Shown here: one piece after another, positions 1-6,339 of the stretch | Numbering within the stretch: position 1 is the stretch's first letter | How the letters are laid out: the number at the start of each line of letters is the position of its first letter | NCBI GenBank assembly: GCA_020049245.1 | Contig: JAIFLB010000033.1 | Span: 1-8,065, forward strand | DNA length: 8,065 nucleotides | Direction of reading: 5' to 3' | Origin: Betaproteobacteria bacterium | GTDB lineage: Bacteria > Pseudomonadota > Gammaproteobacteria > Burkholderiales > Thiobacillaceae | Translations under genes and position numbers: made by a program | The notes under the pieces: model-generated | The model's database searches: none | Seen by the model: only the letters and a program-made list of their open reading frames with translations | Told to the model about the DNA's origin: nothing

Positions 1-407
1 GGGTACCACCCCAACCATTTAAGATAGGAAATAGCCAGCACCAGCATCATGCCCCAGAAGAAAGCATCGCCAGCGCGGCGACGCCAGACTTTATCGTCAA
101 GCAGACTGACAATGACAGGAATGAACAGGAGCTTGTGATACTTACCCAAAACCTCAAGTGACTCCTCCCATGTTGCCGAGGAATAAAGCGTACCCACACC
201 ATAAAAGGCAAACAGAGCCAATGCTGTCAGCGCAGCGGGATTTGCGGCCACACGCCTACTTTTCAGATGGAAATCGCCGGACAACACCCAGAACAACAGA
301 AACAAAATCAGAAATAAACTTATCCAGGCAGTTGGCAACACCAGAGAGAACGCTGCCGCGACCAGCATTGACTTGGCAACGTTGCCGGAAACCTGCTTAA
401 AGCGCAT
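1..407 (-). CDS. O-antigen ligase (WaaL-like) family membrane protein, N-terminal fragment cut by the window edge
   Basis: Reading the minus strand from the ATG at 407-405 gives an open frame of 135 codons with no stop before the edge; the C-terminal part lies outside. The peptide starts MRFKQVSGNV and is strongly hydrophobic. Likely membrane segments lie near residues 14-27, 28-43, 57-75, 92-103 and 115-133. Short basic or charged loops separate them, including GKYHKLLFIP at 88-97 and DDKVWRRR at 104-111. This pattern (LGKYxKLLxIPxxVSL, then a W-R-R-R loop and a membrane helix ending in YLKWLG) is what I recall for proteobacterial O-antigen ligase family proteins. These join O-polysaccharide to lipid A-core on the periplasmic face of the inner membrane. 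The catalytic periplasmic loop is not in view, so a Wzy-type polymerase is possible. The start overlaps the methyltransferase stop by 11 bp and has AGGGA just upstream. Composition is about half GC, lower than the heptose genes. Confidence 0.75.
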   Translation of the reverse strand, partial: MRFKQVSGNVAKSMLVAAAFSLVLPTAWISLFLILFLLFWVLSGDFHLKSRRVAANPAALTALALFAFYGVGTLYSSATWEESLEVLGKYHKLLFIPVIVSLLDDKVWRRRAGDAFFWGMMLVLAISYLKWLGWY

Positions 408-1266
408 GCGATCCCTGAGGTTTTCGAAGCACAACGACCAGGTCATGACCCTGGCCCATCCAACCCACTGGCTTGGAGAACAACTCAGCTAACACCTTGG
501 CGGAACGGTAAAGCAAAGGCGACGCCTCCGCTTTTTCCAACAATCGAAAATTTCGGGTGTTCACGTTAACGATTTCAAAGCCTGCGCGATTGGCAAGCTT
601 TGCAAGCGATTTCGATGTAAAGAAACTCACATGTCCACCATGTCTTGACATGTCCAGATACTCCCAACGGTCCCCATTCAACCGGGCTGTGAGACTTCCG
701 ATATTCCCGGTGGATATAGCCAATACCCCACCTGGCCTGAGTATTCGGAAGATTTCACGAATCACAGCGAGCGGCTCGGTCAAATGCTCGATGACCTCCA
801 TCATGGTCACCACATCAAACCGATCATCAGCAAAATTCGCATCCTGAAGGTAGCCGTTGAATACCGAGAACCCTGATTTGATTGCCGTCTGCGCGGGGCC
901 TGAGGAGGGTTCGACACCTTGAACATCAAATCCAATTTCACGCGCCACATTCAGCAATGCGCCACTCGAACACCCCACATCCAACAAACGGCAACCTTCA
1001 GTGACACCGGAAAATTTTGAAAGGGTCCGCAATAGGCGCCCTATCCGCTGGCGATAACGAACCCGTGAGCGCTCTGTCGGCAAAGTCCCTTGCGGGTTTT
1101 CGAACTCACGCATGGTCAAATCGAACGCTTGCAGTGTGCACGAACTAATCGCGTGACCACACGTACGACAAACCCTCAACGCCCCCTCGCTCAGCACAAC
1201 ATTCGACTCGATGAAATCCGTTCCTCCGCAAGCGGGGCATGCCTGAATCAACAAATCATGTGTCAT
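397..1266 (-). CDS. Class I SAM-dependent methyltransferase with N-terminal four-cysteine zinc-knuckle-like motif
   Basis: A protein of 289 residues. The N-terminus has two CxxC pairs (C10/C13 and C33/C36, the latter within CRTCGH), which look like a small zinc-binding knuckle. The Rossmann methyltransferase core follows. Motif I is LLDVGCSSG (residues 94-102), the acidic residue for the SAM ribose is E119 in GVEPSSG, and the post-motif region is FDVVTMMEVIEHL (150-162) followed by RILRPGG. This is the UbiG/Methyltransf_23-type pattern common in polysaccharide and LPS clusters. The substrate is not visible; a sugar or sugar nucleotide used in O-antigen or outer core is the natural inference. 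The start is supported by AAAGGA 8 nt upstream, and the preceding gene's TAA ends 1 nt before the ATG. The end overlaps the WaaL-like start by 11 bp. The gene is distinctly less GC-rich than those upstream in the operon. Confidence 0.85.
   Translation of the reverse strand: MTHDLLIQACPACGGTDFIESNVVLSEGALRVCRTCGHAISSCTLQAFDLTMREFENPQGTLPTERSRVRYRQRIGRLLRTLSKFSGVTEGCRLLDVGCSSGALLNVAREIGFDVQGVEPSSGPAQTAIKSGFSVFNGYLQDANFADDRFDVVTMMEVIEHLTEPLAVIREIFRILRPGGVLAISTGNIGSLTARLNGDRWEYLDMSRHGGHVSFFTSKSLAKLANRAGFEIVNVNTRNFRLLEKAEASPLLYRSAKVLAELFSKPVGWMGQGHDLVVVLRKPQGSHAL
412..416 (-). promoter_or_regulatory. Ribosome binding site for the WaaL-like gene
   Basis: AGGGA on the minus strand ends 4 nt before the ATG at 407-405. 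It lies inside the last codons of the methyltransferase gene. It supports this start for a gene that runs off the window, and it fits translational coupling with the upstream gene. The spacing is slightly short. Confidence 0.5.
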
Positions 1267-1267
1267 G

Positions 1268-1992
1268 TTATTTTTCCTTTAAATACATAAGCTTGGCGTA
1301 TCGGTAATACACCCCCTCAGCGTTCGAGACTGCCAGCATGAAACCCTCGCGCCCATCAAGGAAACCCGCACGTAAGAAATAAGTGCGCAGAAACGCCCAG
1401 AACCCGTGCACCACCGCATTGCCGAGGCTGCCCTGCTTGCCGCGCGCCAGGGCTTGTTCGGCTCCTGCGCTGGAATAGCGGTTGACCTTGTCCAGCACTT
1501 CATCCAGCGAGCGGAAACTCTCGTGATACAGCGGAGCAGTCAGTCGTCCAGGCGTGGCCTGGAATTGCAGTCGTTCGTGCACCAGGTCGTCACTGAACGC
1601 GATCGTGCCGCGCCGGAACAGTCGCGGGTTGTAGTCCGGCCACCAGCCGGAGTGGCGCGTCTGGGCATCTCGTAGACATCAGCGACCGGTGCGGCAATGG
1701 CGGCCAGGATTTGCAAGCGCAGTTCATCGCCGACTCGCTCGTCCGCATCGATCGAAAGCACCCAATCACCTGTCGCATACGACAGCGCGCGGTTCTTCTG
1801 GATGCCGAAGCCGCGCCAGTCGCTGGCGACGAACACCTTGTCGGTGAACTGTCGCGCCAGTTCAAGGGTTCCGTCGGTGCTGCCGGAATCGAGGACAACA
1901 ATCTCGTCCGCGAAAGCGACTGACTCAAGCGTCGCCGCGAGGCGAGACGCTTCGTTCTTGGCGATGATGATCACCGAAAGGCGCGGTTTCAT
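1268..1992 (-). pseudogene. WaaE/LgtF-like family 2 LPS core glycosyltransferase, frameshifted
   Basis: Two frames together spell one GT2 protein. From the ATG at 1992-1990, the first 112 residues give the GT-A nucleotide-sugar fold: LSVIIIAKNE (5-14), VVLDSGSTDG (32-41) and the DxD motif SIDADE (80-85), ending in YEMPRR. That frame then becomes nonsense and stops at 1540-1542. The -1 frame picks up at 1657-1655 with RHSGWWPDYNPRLFRR. It continues through DDLVHERLQ, DKVNRYSSAGAE, FLRTYFLRAGFLDG and MLAVSNAEG to the TAA at 1270-1268. These are typical of GT2 enzymes that add a glucose or similar sugar to inner-core heptose. The span of 725 nt is not a multiple of three. From memory of the family, about eight residues containing a G-x-W/x-I element normally sit between PRR and the RHSGW motif; they are absent here, suggesting a deletion of 3n+1 nt. 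The start overlaps the previous gene's stop as ATGA. The product is probably inactive unless this is a sequencing error. Confidence 0.85.
1275..1280 (-). promoter_or_regulatory. Ribosome binding site for the methyltransferase gene
   Basis: AAAGGA on the minus strand ends 8 nt before the ATG at 1266-1264. It lies inside the final codons of the broken glycosyltransferase gene. Because that gene's original frame now stops about 270 bp earlier (1540-1542), this site would let the methyltransferase initiate without ribosomes arriving from directly upstream. Confidence 0.6.
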
Positions 1993-2855
1993 GGCTGCAG
2001 CAGTGAATGGTGCTTCTTGCTCAACTCCAGGCCGAAGCGCCGTTCCAGTTTCATCATCCAGCGGTGCTTGCGCTCCTTCCGGCTCGGCATGTGCATCGGG
2101 TCGGGCTGGAAGGCGGCTTCCGCTTCCTGCCGCAGCCATTCCCGCACCACACCGGGATGTGTGCCGACAAATGGCGCCAGCGCTTGCGGGTCGATGCGGT
2201 AGGCGTCGAAGTGGACGTGGCTGTCGCCCCAGTACTTGCCGACACGTTGCAGTTTTTCGTTCATCGCGCTGATCCGCCGCACGTGCCCGTAGTGATAGAT
2301 GGGGGCGCCGGCAAGGGCGGCGCGGGGATAGCGGCCGCGTTTGTTGGCGTCCATGACCACCCAGAACAGGCCGTCCGGCGCCCAGGTGCGGATGCTGTTG
2401 CGGATGATGCGCGGCGCACGCCGATACCAGCCTGGGCTGATTGCACGCCAGTCGGGGCTACCGAAGAAATGGTGGTAGTCGAACACCAGGGCTTCCACGC
2501 TGCGGTTGTCGAGATGGCGCTGCATGCTGGCGTGGATGGTCGCCAGGTCGTCTTCGTGGAGCACCTCGTCACCTTCCAGGTAGAAAGCCCAGTCACCCAC
2601 ACAGGTGTATTGAGCGATCATTTTCTGCTGCGCGTAGACGAAGCCTCGATCCTGCATGGACTCGTTCCAGCGGGTCTCCAGAATTCGGATCTTGTCGGAA
2701 CCCAGGCCACGAATGCGTTCCAGCGTGTCGTCATCGCCGGCGCCCACCGCCACCACGAACTCGTCGCAGATCGGCAAGACCGAGCGGATACTCTCCAGAT
2801 ACGGGTAGCCGAGCCGGCTGCCGTTGCGGATGAAGGTGAAACCACTGACTTTCAT
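1989..2855 (-). CDS. Family 2-like (GT-A) glycosyltransferase of the LPS core cluster, specificity unknown
   Basis: A protein of 288 residues beginning MKVSGFTFIRNG and continuing through YPYLESIRSVLPICDEFVVAVG (residues 17-38). This is the N-terminus of a recognisable group of GT2-like proteins often found near LPS or capsule genes. DDDT at 41-44 and LEGDEV at 93-98 stand where the GT-A metal/nucleotide-binding acidic motif belongs; family relatives I recall have QADEV there. IYHYGHVR (186-193) and FVGTHPGVVREW (229-240) are further family landmarks. The C-terminal 35 residues are markedly basic (SRKERKHR, KLERRF, SKKHH), which may favour contact with membrane phosphates. No signal peptide or membrane helix is seen, so it probably acts on the cytoplasmic side of the inner membrane. 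The start overlaps the waaF stop as ATGA and has GGAAGGA 5 nt upstream. Donor and acceptor sugars cannot be read from the sequence; extension of the heptose core is inferred from position. Confidence 0.85.
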   Translation of the reverse strand: MKVSGFTFIRNGSRLGYPYLESIRSVLPICDEFVVAVGAGDDDTLERIRGLGSDKIRILETRWNESMQDRGFVYAQQKMIAQYTCVGDWAFYLEGDEVLHEDDLATIHASMQRHLDNRSVEALVFDYHHFFGSPDWRAISPGWYRRAPRIIRNSIRTWAPDGLFWVVMDANKRGRYPRAALAGAPIYHYGHVRRISAMNEKLQRVGKYWGDSHVHFDAYRIDPQALAPFVGTHPGVVREWLRQEAEAAFQPDPMHMPSRKERKHRWMMKLERRFGLELSKKHHSLLQP

Positions 2856-3904
2856 GCCTTTCCTTCCAGGTCATCCAGTACCGCAAGCACCCGCTCCGGC
2901 GCCAATTTCATCAGGCAATCGAGGTGTCCGAGCGGGCATTCTCGTTTGAAACAAGGACTGCATTCCAGGCCAAGTCGGACCACGCGGGCCTGATCCGAAT
3001 AGGGCGGCGTATAGCCGGGGTCGGTGGAACCGTAGACGGCGATCAGCGGGACATTCACGGCCGCTGCGATGTGCATCAGGCCGGAATCGTTGCTGACCAC
3101 GGCTGCGGCGCAGGCGAGCAGATCGACCGTCTCTTCCAGCGTGGTGCGGCCGGCGAGGTTGGTGCAGGCGCCACCAGAAAGCTGATCGATCGCTTCGGTC
3201 ACCGCACGGTCCTTGGCCGAGCCGAACAGCCAGACCTGCCAGCCCTGCTCCAGTTTCGCGCGCGCCACCGCCGCGTAGTGCGCTTCCGGCCAGCGCTTGG
3301 CGGGGCCGAATTCGGCGCCAGGACAAAGGGCGAGGATGCGGCGGTCGCGCTTGAGTCCGAGACGGGCAAGCGTGGCTTCCTGGACATCCGGGTGCACCGC
3401 CAGAAGCGGCTGCAAGGCTGTCGGCACCCGGGAAGAAGCCCCGGCCGCCGGGGCGGCCAGCGCGCTGTAGCGCTCCACCAGGCGCGGCATGGCACGCGGG
3501 TCCAACTGCCGTTTGTCGTTGAGCAGGCCGTGGCGGAATTCGCCGACATAGCCGGTACGCAGCGGGATGCCCGCAAAGAAGGGGACCAGGGCGGATTTCC
3601 AGGAATTGGGCAGGACGATGGCCTGATCGTAGCCCTCGCGCGCCAGTTCACGCCCGAGGCGCCAACGTTCACCCAGGCCGAAGCGGCCATGCGCGAACGG
3701 CGCCTCCAGAGCGCGACGCACTTCCGGCATGCGCGCCAGGATGCCGTGCGACCAGGCTGGCGCCAGCACGTCGAGCGCAAGGCCGGGATGGCGCGCCGCC
3801 AGGGCTTTGAACAGGCTTTGCGCCATCAACATGTCGCCGACCCAGGACGGGCCGACGACCAGGCAGCGATAAGGAAAATCGGGAATTTCGCTACCTGCCG
3901 CCAT
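2852..3904 (-). CDS. waaF: ADP-heptose:LPS heptosyltransferase II (WaaF/RfaF)
   Basis: A GT9-family enzyme of 350 residues that transfers the second L-glycero-D-manno-heptose from ADP-heptose to heptose I of the inner core, at the cytoplasmic face of the inner membrane. The hallmarks are clear. VVGPSWVGDMLMAQSLF (16-32) is the N-terminal loop. LCPGAEFGPAKRWPE (193-207) is the signature of heptosyltransferase II. VVSNDSGLMHIAAA (269-282) and YGSTDPGYTPP (291-301) form the ADP-heptose site. The cysteine-rich CSPCFKRECPLGHLDC (315-330) is typical of WaaF. Length agrees with the family (about 345-355). I chose the ATG at 3904-3902 because it overlaps the hldD TGA by one base (TGATG) and leads straight into the family N-terminus. 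The open frame extends further upstream to 4177, but only as out-of-frame hldD sequence. No clear Shine-Dalgarno precedes it, so coupling to hldD is likely. WaaC is not in the window. Confidence 0.97.
   Translation of the reverse strand: MAAGSEIPDFPYRCLVVGPSWVGDMLMAQSLFKALAARHPGLALDVLAPAWSHGILARMPEVRRALEAPFAHGRFGLGERWRLGRELAREGYDQAIVLPNSWKSALVPFFAGIPLRTGYVGEFRHGLLNDKRQLDPRAMPRLVERYSALAAPAAGASSRVPTALQPLLAVHPDVQEATLARLGLKRDRRILALCPGAEFGPAKRWPEAHYAAVARAKLEQGWQVWLFGSAKDRAVTEAIDQLSGGACTNLAGRTTLEETVDLLACAAAVVSNDSGLMHIAAAVNVPLIAVYGSTDPGYTPPYSDQARVVRLGLECSPCFKRECPLGHLDCLMKLAPERVLAVLDDLEGKA
2861..2867 (-). promoter_or_regulatory. Ribosome binding site for the 288-residue glycosyltransferase
   Basis: GGAAGGA on the minus strand lies 5 nt before the ATG at 2855-2853, inside the end of waaF. 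Together with the ATGA stop/start overlap it fixes this start. Confidence 0.65.
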
Positions 3905-4854
3905 CAGGCCGGGTTCTGTTGCAGCCAGGCCAGGTACTTGGGCACGCCCTGTTCCACCGTCATGAACTCGGCCGGGTAGCCGGCCTGGCGCAGCTTGGTG
4001 ATATCCGCCTGGGTGTAGCTCTGATAGCGGCCTTTGAGGTGATCCGGGAAGGGCACGTATTCGATCTCGCCACGCCCGTGGTGCTTGATCACCGCGCGCG
4101 CCACGTCGTTGAAGCTCTGCGCGCGCCCGGTGCCGACGTTGAAGATGCCGGAGACGCCGGGGTTGTCGAGCAGCCACAGCTTCACCGCGATGGTGTCATC
4201 GACATGGATGAAGTCACGCAGTTGCTCGCCGTTACCGTAACCGTCGGTGCCCTCGAACAGTTTCAGCTTGCCTTCCTTGAGTATCTGGTTATGGAAGTGG
4301 AAGGCGACGCTGGCCATACTGCCCTTGTGTTGTTCGCGAGGGCCGTAGACGTTGAAGTAGCGCAGGCCGCAGACCTGGCTGGTGAGCGCGTCCCGATGGC
4401 GGCGCAGGTACTGGTCGAACTGGAACTTGGAAAAGGCATACATGTTGAGCGGCCGTTCGTGTTCGCGCGCTTCCGTGAACACCGGGCCCATGCCGTAGAC
4501 CGAGGCGGAGGAGGCGTAGATGAACGGCGCTTCAATCGACTGACACCAGTGCAACAGGGTCTTGGTGTACTCGAAGTTGTTCTTCATGACGAACTCACCG
4601 TCCCACTCGGTGGTGGCGGAACAGGCCCCCTCATGGACGACCGCATCGATCTTGCCAAACTCCCAGCCGGCCTGGATGCGTTTGATGAAGTCGAGCCGAT
4701 CGACGTAGTCGACGATGTCGCAATCGGCCAGATTCCTGAACTTGATGCCTTCCTTGAGATCGTCGACCACCAGGATGTCCGAGATGCCGCGCTGGTTGAG
4801 CGCCTTGACCATGTTGCTGCCGATGAGGCCGGCGCCGCCGGTAATGATGTACAT
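3904..4854 (-). CDS. hldD: ADP-L-glycero-D-manno-heptose 6-epimerase (HldD/RfaD)
   Basis: An extended short-chain dehydrogenase/reductase of 316 residues that epimerises ADP-D-glycero-D-manno-heptose at C6, the last step in making the L,D-heptose donor for the LPS core. The NADP-binding TGGAGLIGS is at residues 5-13. HEGACSATTEWDG (74-86) matches the diagnostic HEGACSxTTEWDG of HldD. ASSASVYG (114-121) supplies the active-site serine, and the catalytic Y139 and K143 lie in MYAFSKF. RYFNVYGPREQHKGSMASVA (165-184) includes K177, equivalent to the second catalytic lysine of the E. coli enzyme. LKGRYQSYTQAD (273-284) is the C-terminal signature. Length is close to the E. coli protein (310). AGGAAGGG lies 7 nt before the ATG, inside the end of hldE, whose stop is 3 nt upstream. 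Its TGA shares one base with the waaF start. Confidence 0.98.
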   Translation of the reverse strand: MYIITGGAGLIGSNMVKALNQRGISDILVVDDLKEGIKFRNLADCDIVDYVDRLDFIKRIQAGWEFGKIDAVVHEGACSATTEWDGEFVMKNNFEYTKTLLHWCQSIEAPFIYASSASVYGMGPVFTEAREHERPLNMYAFSKFQFDQYLRRHRDALTSQVCGLRYFNVYGPREQHKGSMASVAFHFHNQILKEGKLKLFEGTDGYGNGEQLRDFIHVDDTIAVKLWLLDNPGVSGIFNVGTGRAQSFNDVARAVIKHHGRGEIEYVPFPDHLKGRYQSYTQADITKLRQAGYPAEFMTVEQGVPKYLAWLQQNPA

Positions 4855-4857
4855 TTT

Positions 4858-6282
4858 TCAGCCCTTCCTGATGGTTTCAATCATGCCGGAGGTGGAATGC
4901 CCCTGCACAAAGGTCAGAATTTTTACCGCTCCGCCCGCCGCCAGGACGCATTCCCCACCAGCGATTTCTTCAATGCGGTAGTCGCCGCCCTTGACCAGAA
5001 TATCCGGGCAAATCCTGCAGATCAGGCGTTGCGGCGTGTCCTCGGAAAAAGGCACCACCCAGTCCACCGCCGCCAGAGCGGCGAGCACGGTCTGGCGTGC
5101 AGCAAGCGGGTTGACGGGGCGGGTGGCGCCCTTCAGCCGCCGTACCGAGTCGTCGTCGTTGACCGCCACGATCAGGCGGTCGCCCAGCGCCCGTGCCTGT
5201 TGCAGATAAGTGACATGGCCGGCATGCAGAATATCGAAACAACCGTTGGTCATGACGACGCGTTCGCCAGCGGCGCGCGCCCTCGAGACCAGTTCCAGCA
5301 ACAGGTCTTCCGCCACCGCGCCACGCTGGATCGGCAAATGATCTTCCATCGCTGTCGCCAGTTCGGCCGGCGATACCGTGGCGGTACCCACCTTGCCGAC
5401 CACCACGCCCGCCGCCAGATTGGAAAGCGCCACCGCGTCATGCATCGTTTCGCCCGCCGCCATGGCCGAGGCCAACACCGCCACCACGGTATCGCCGGCG
5501 CCAGTGACGTCGTACACCTCGCGCGCGCGGGTTGGCAAATGAATCGGGGCGTGTCCGCGTTGCAGCAAACACATGCCCTTCTCGCTGCGGGTCACCAACA
5601 ACGCATCCAGGTCGAGCGCGTCACGCAGCGCGACAGCTTTGGCGGCCAGATCGGCATCATCTGTGACGCGGCCGACAATGGCCTCGAATTCGGACTGATT
5701 CGGGGTCAGCAGCGTGGCGCCGCGATAGCGTTCGAAGTCGCTGCCCTTGGGATCGATCACCACCGGCAAGCCACGCGCACGCGCGGCGCGGATCAGGGCC
5801 GGCGCGTCGCGCAGTACACCCTTGGCGTAATCCGACAGCACCACCACCCTGGCATCCGCCAGCGCAGCTTCGAACCGGCGCTGGATGCCGGCGCCATCGC
5901 AGCCGGGAAAACCATCCTCAAAATCCAGGCGGATCAATTGCTGATGCTTCGACAGGATGCGCAATTTGGTAATGGTGCGACTGCCCGGCACCGGCTCAAA
6001 ATGGCTCTGTACGCCATTCACTCGCAAACGCTCGGCTAGCAGCGTGGCCTCGGCATCGTCGCCGACCAGACCGATCAGTTTTACGCCCGCCCCAAGGGCG
6101 GCGGCATTCAGCGCGACGTTGGCGGCGCCACCCGGCCTCAATTCGTCCTCTTCCACCTTCACCACCGGCACCGGCGCTTCCGGGGAAATGCGCGAAGTCG
6201 GACCTTGCCAGTATCGATCGAGCATCACATCACCGACGACCACGACAGCGGCGGCAGAAAAATCAGGCAGTTTCAAATGCAT
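4858..6282 (-). CDS. hldE: Bifunctional heptose 7-phosphate kinase / heptose 1-phosphate adenylyltransferase (HldE/RfaE)
   Basis: A cytoplasmic enzyme of 474 residues (E. coli HldE has 477) catalysing two steps of ADP-heptose synthesis. Residues 1 to about 320 form the PfkB-type kinase. GDVMLDRYWQGPTSRISPEAPVPV starts at 17, RPGGAANVALNAAALG is at 49-64, and DVTGAGDT (258-265) has the catalytic aspartate D264, at the same number as in E. coli. Residues from about 340 form the nucleotidyltransferase. TNGCFDILHAGHVTYL (345-360) has the HxGH motif at 353-356, KGGDYRIEEI is at 431-440, and GHSTSGMIETIRK (461-473) is the end signature. The intermediate phosphatase GmhB is not in the window. The ATG at 6282-6280 gives the expected MxLKLPDFSxAxVVVVGDVMLDRYW start, though no purine-rich Shine-Dalgarno precedes it. 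It is first in the leftward operon, divergent from gmhA. Confidence 0.98.
   Translation of the reverse strand: MHLKLPDFSAAAVVVVGDVMLDRYWQGPTSRISPEAPVPVVKVEEDELRPGGAANVALNAAALGAGVKLIGLVGDDAEATLLAERLRVNGVQSHFEPVPGSRTITKLRILSKHQQLIRLDFEDGFPGCDGAGIQRRFEAALADARVVVLSDYAKGVLRDAPALIRAARARGLPVVIDPKGSDFERYRGATLLTPNQSEFEAIVGRVTDDADLAAKAVALRDALDLDALLVTRSEKGMCLLQRGHAPIHLPTRAREVYDVTGAGDTVVAVLASAMAAGETMHDAVALSNLAAGVVVGKVGTATVSPAELATAMEDHLPIQRGAVAEDLLLELVSRARAAGERVVMTNGCFDILHAGHVTYLQQARALGDRLIVAVNDDDSVRRLKGATRPVNPLAARQTVLAALAAVDWVVPFSEDTPQRLICRICPDILVKGGDYRIEEIAGGECVLAAGGAVKILTFVQGHSTSGMIETIRKG
4862..4869 (-). promoter_or_regulatory. Ribosome binding site for hldD
   Basis: AGGAAGGG on the minus strand ends 7 nt before the ATG at 4854-4852, within the last codons of hldE. 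It is the strongest Shine-Dalgarno sequence seen in the operon, suggesting hldD is translated efficiently even without coupling. Confidence 0.7.
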
Positions 6283-6339
6283 AGGCGAGGATTCTGGTGG
6301 TTAAATCCGGGGGCACATTCTACTTGGGGCAACCACACC
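6283..6339. promoter_or_regulatory. Divergent hldE/gmhA promoter region
   Basis: This 57-bp gap separates the hldE start (leftward) from the gmhA start (rightward), so promoters for both directions should lie here or just inside the gene ends. It is more AT-rich than its surroundings. Candidate -10 elements are TTAAAT at 6301-6306 on the plus strand, preceded by TG one base upstream (extended -10 style), and TAGAAT on the minus strand (6317-6322). Neither has a convincing -35 at 16-18 bp, so the elements are tentative. Both genes lack a good Shine-Dalgarno sequence here. Confidence 0.4.

Noticed and set aside
158..400. Plus-strand open frame of 80 codons at the left edge
   Set aside because: It runs antisense to the ligase-like membrane protein and is arginine/proline/threonine-rich without any domain.
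1650..1665. Programmed -1 ribosomal frameshifting in the glycosyltransferase
   Set aside because: A -1 slip at 1657 would join the two frames, but no X-XXY-YYZ slippery heptamer is present, and the apparent loss of about eight family residues points to a deletion instead.
1993..2139. Upstream extension of the WaaE-like glycosyltransferase to 2139
   Set aside because: The extension is the end of the preceding gene read in another frame; MKPRLSVIII at 1992 is the family start, with an ATGA overlap.
2007..2993. Plus-strand open frame of 328 codons
   Set aside because: Antisense shadow of the 288-residue glycosyltransferase and the waaF end; no motif, and the composition is typical of a complement frame.
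3905..4177. Upstream extension of waaF to an earlier start at 4177
   Set aside because: The extra 91 residues are an out-of-frame reading of hldD and resemble nothing in the heptosyltransferase family; the ATG at 3904 gives the normal N-terminus and a one-base overlap with hldD.
3919..6039. Plus-strand open frame of 706 codons opposite hldD and hldE
   Set aside because: It lies entirely antisense to two genes with unmistakable family motifs. Its translation is low-complexity, rich in His/Gln/Arg/Val, as expected from the reverse of GC-rich codons, and no domain is recognisable.
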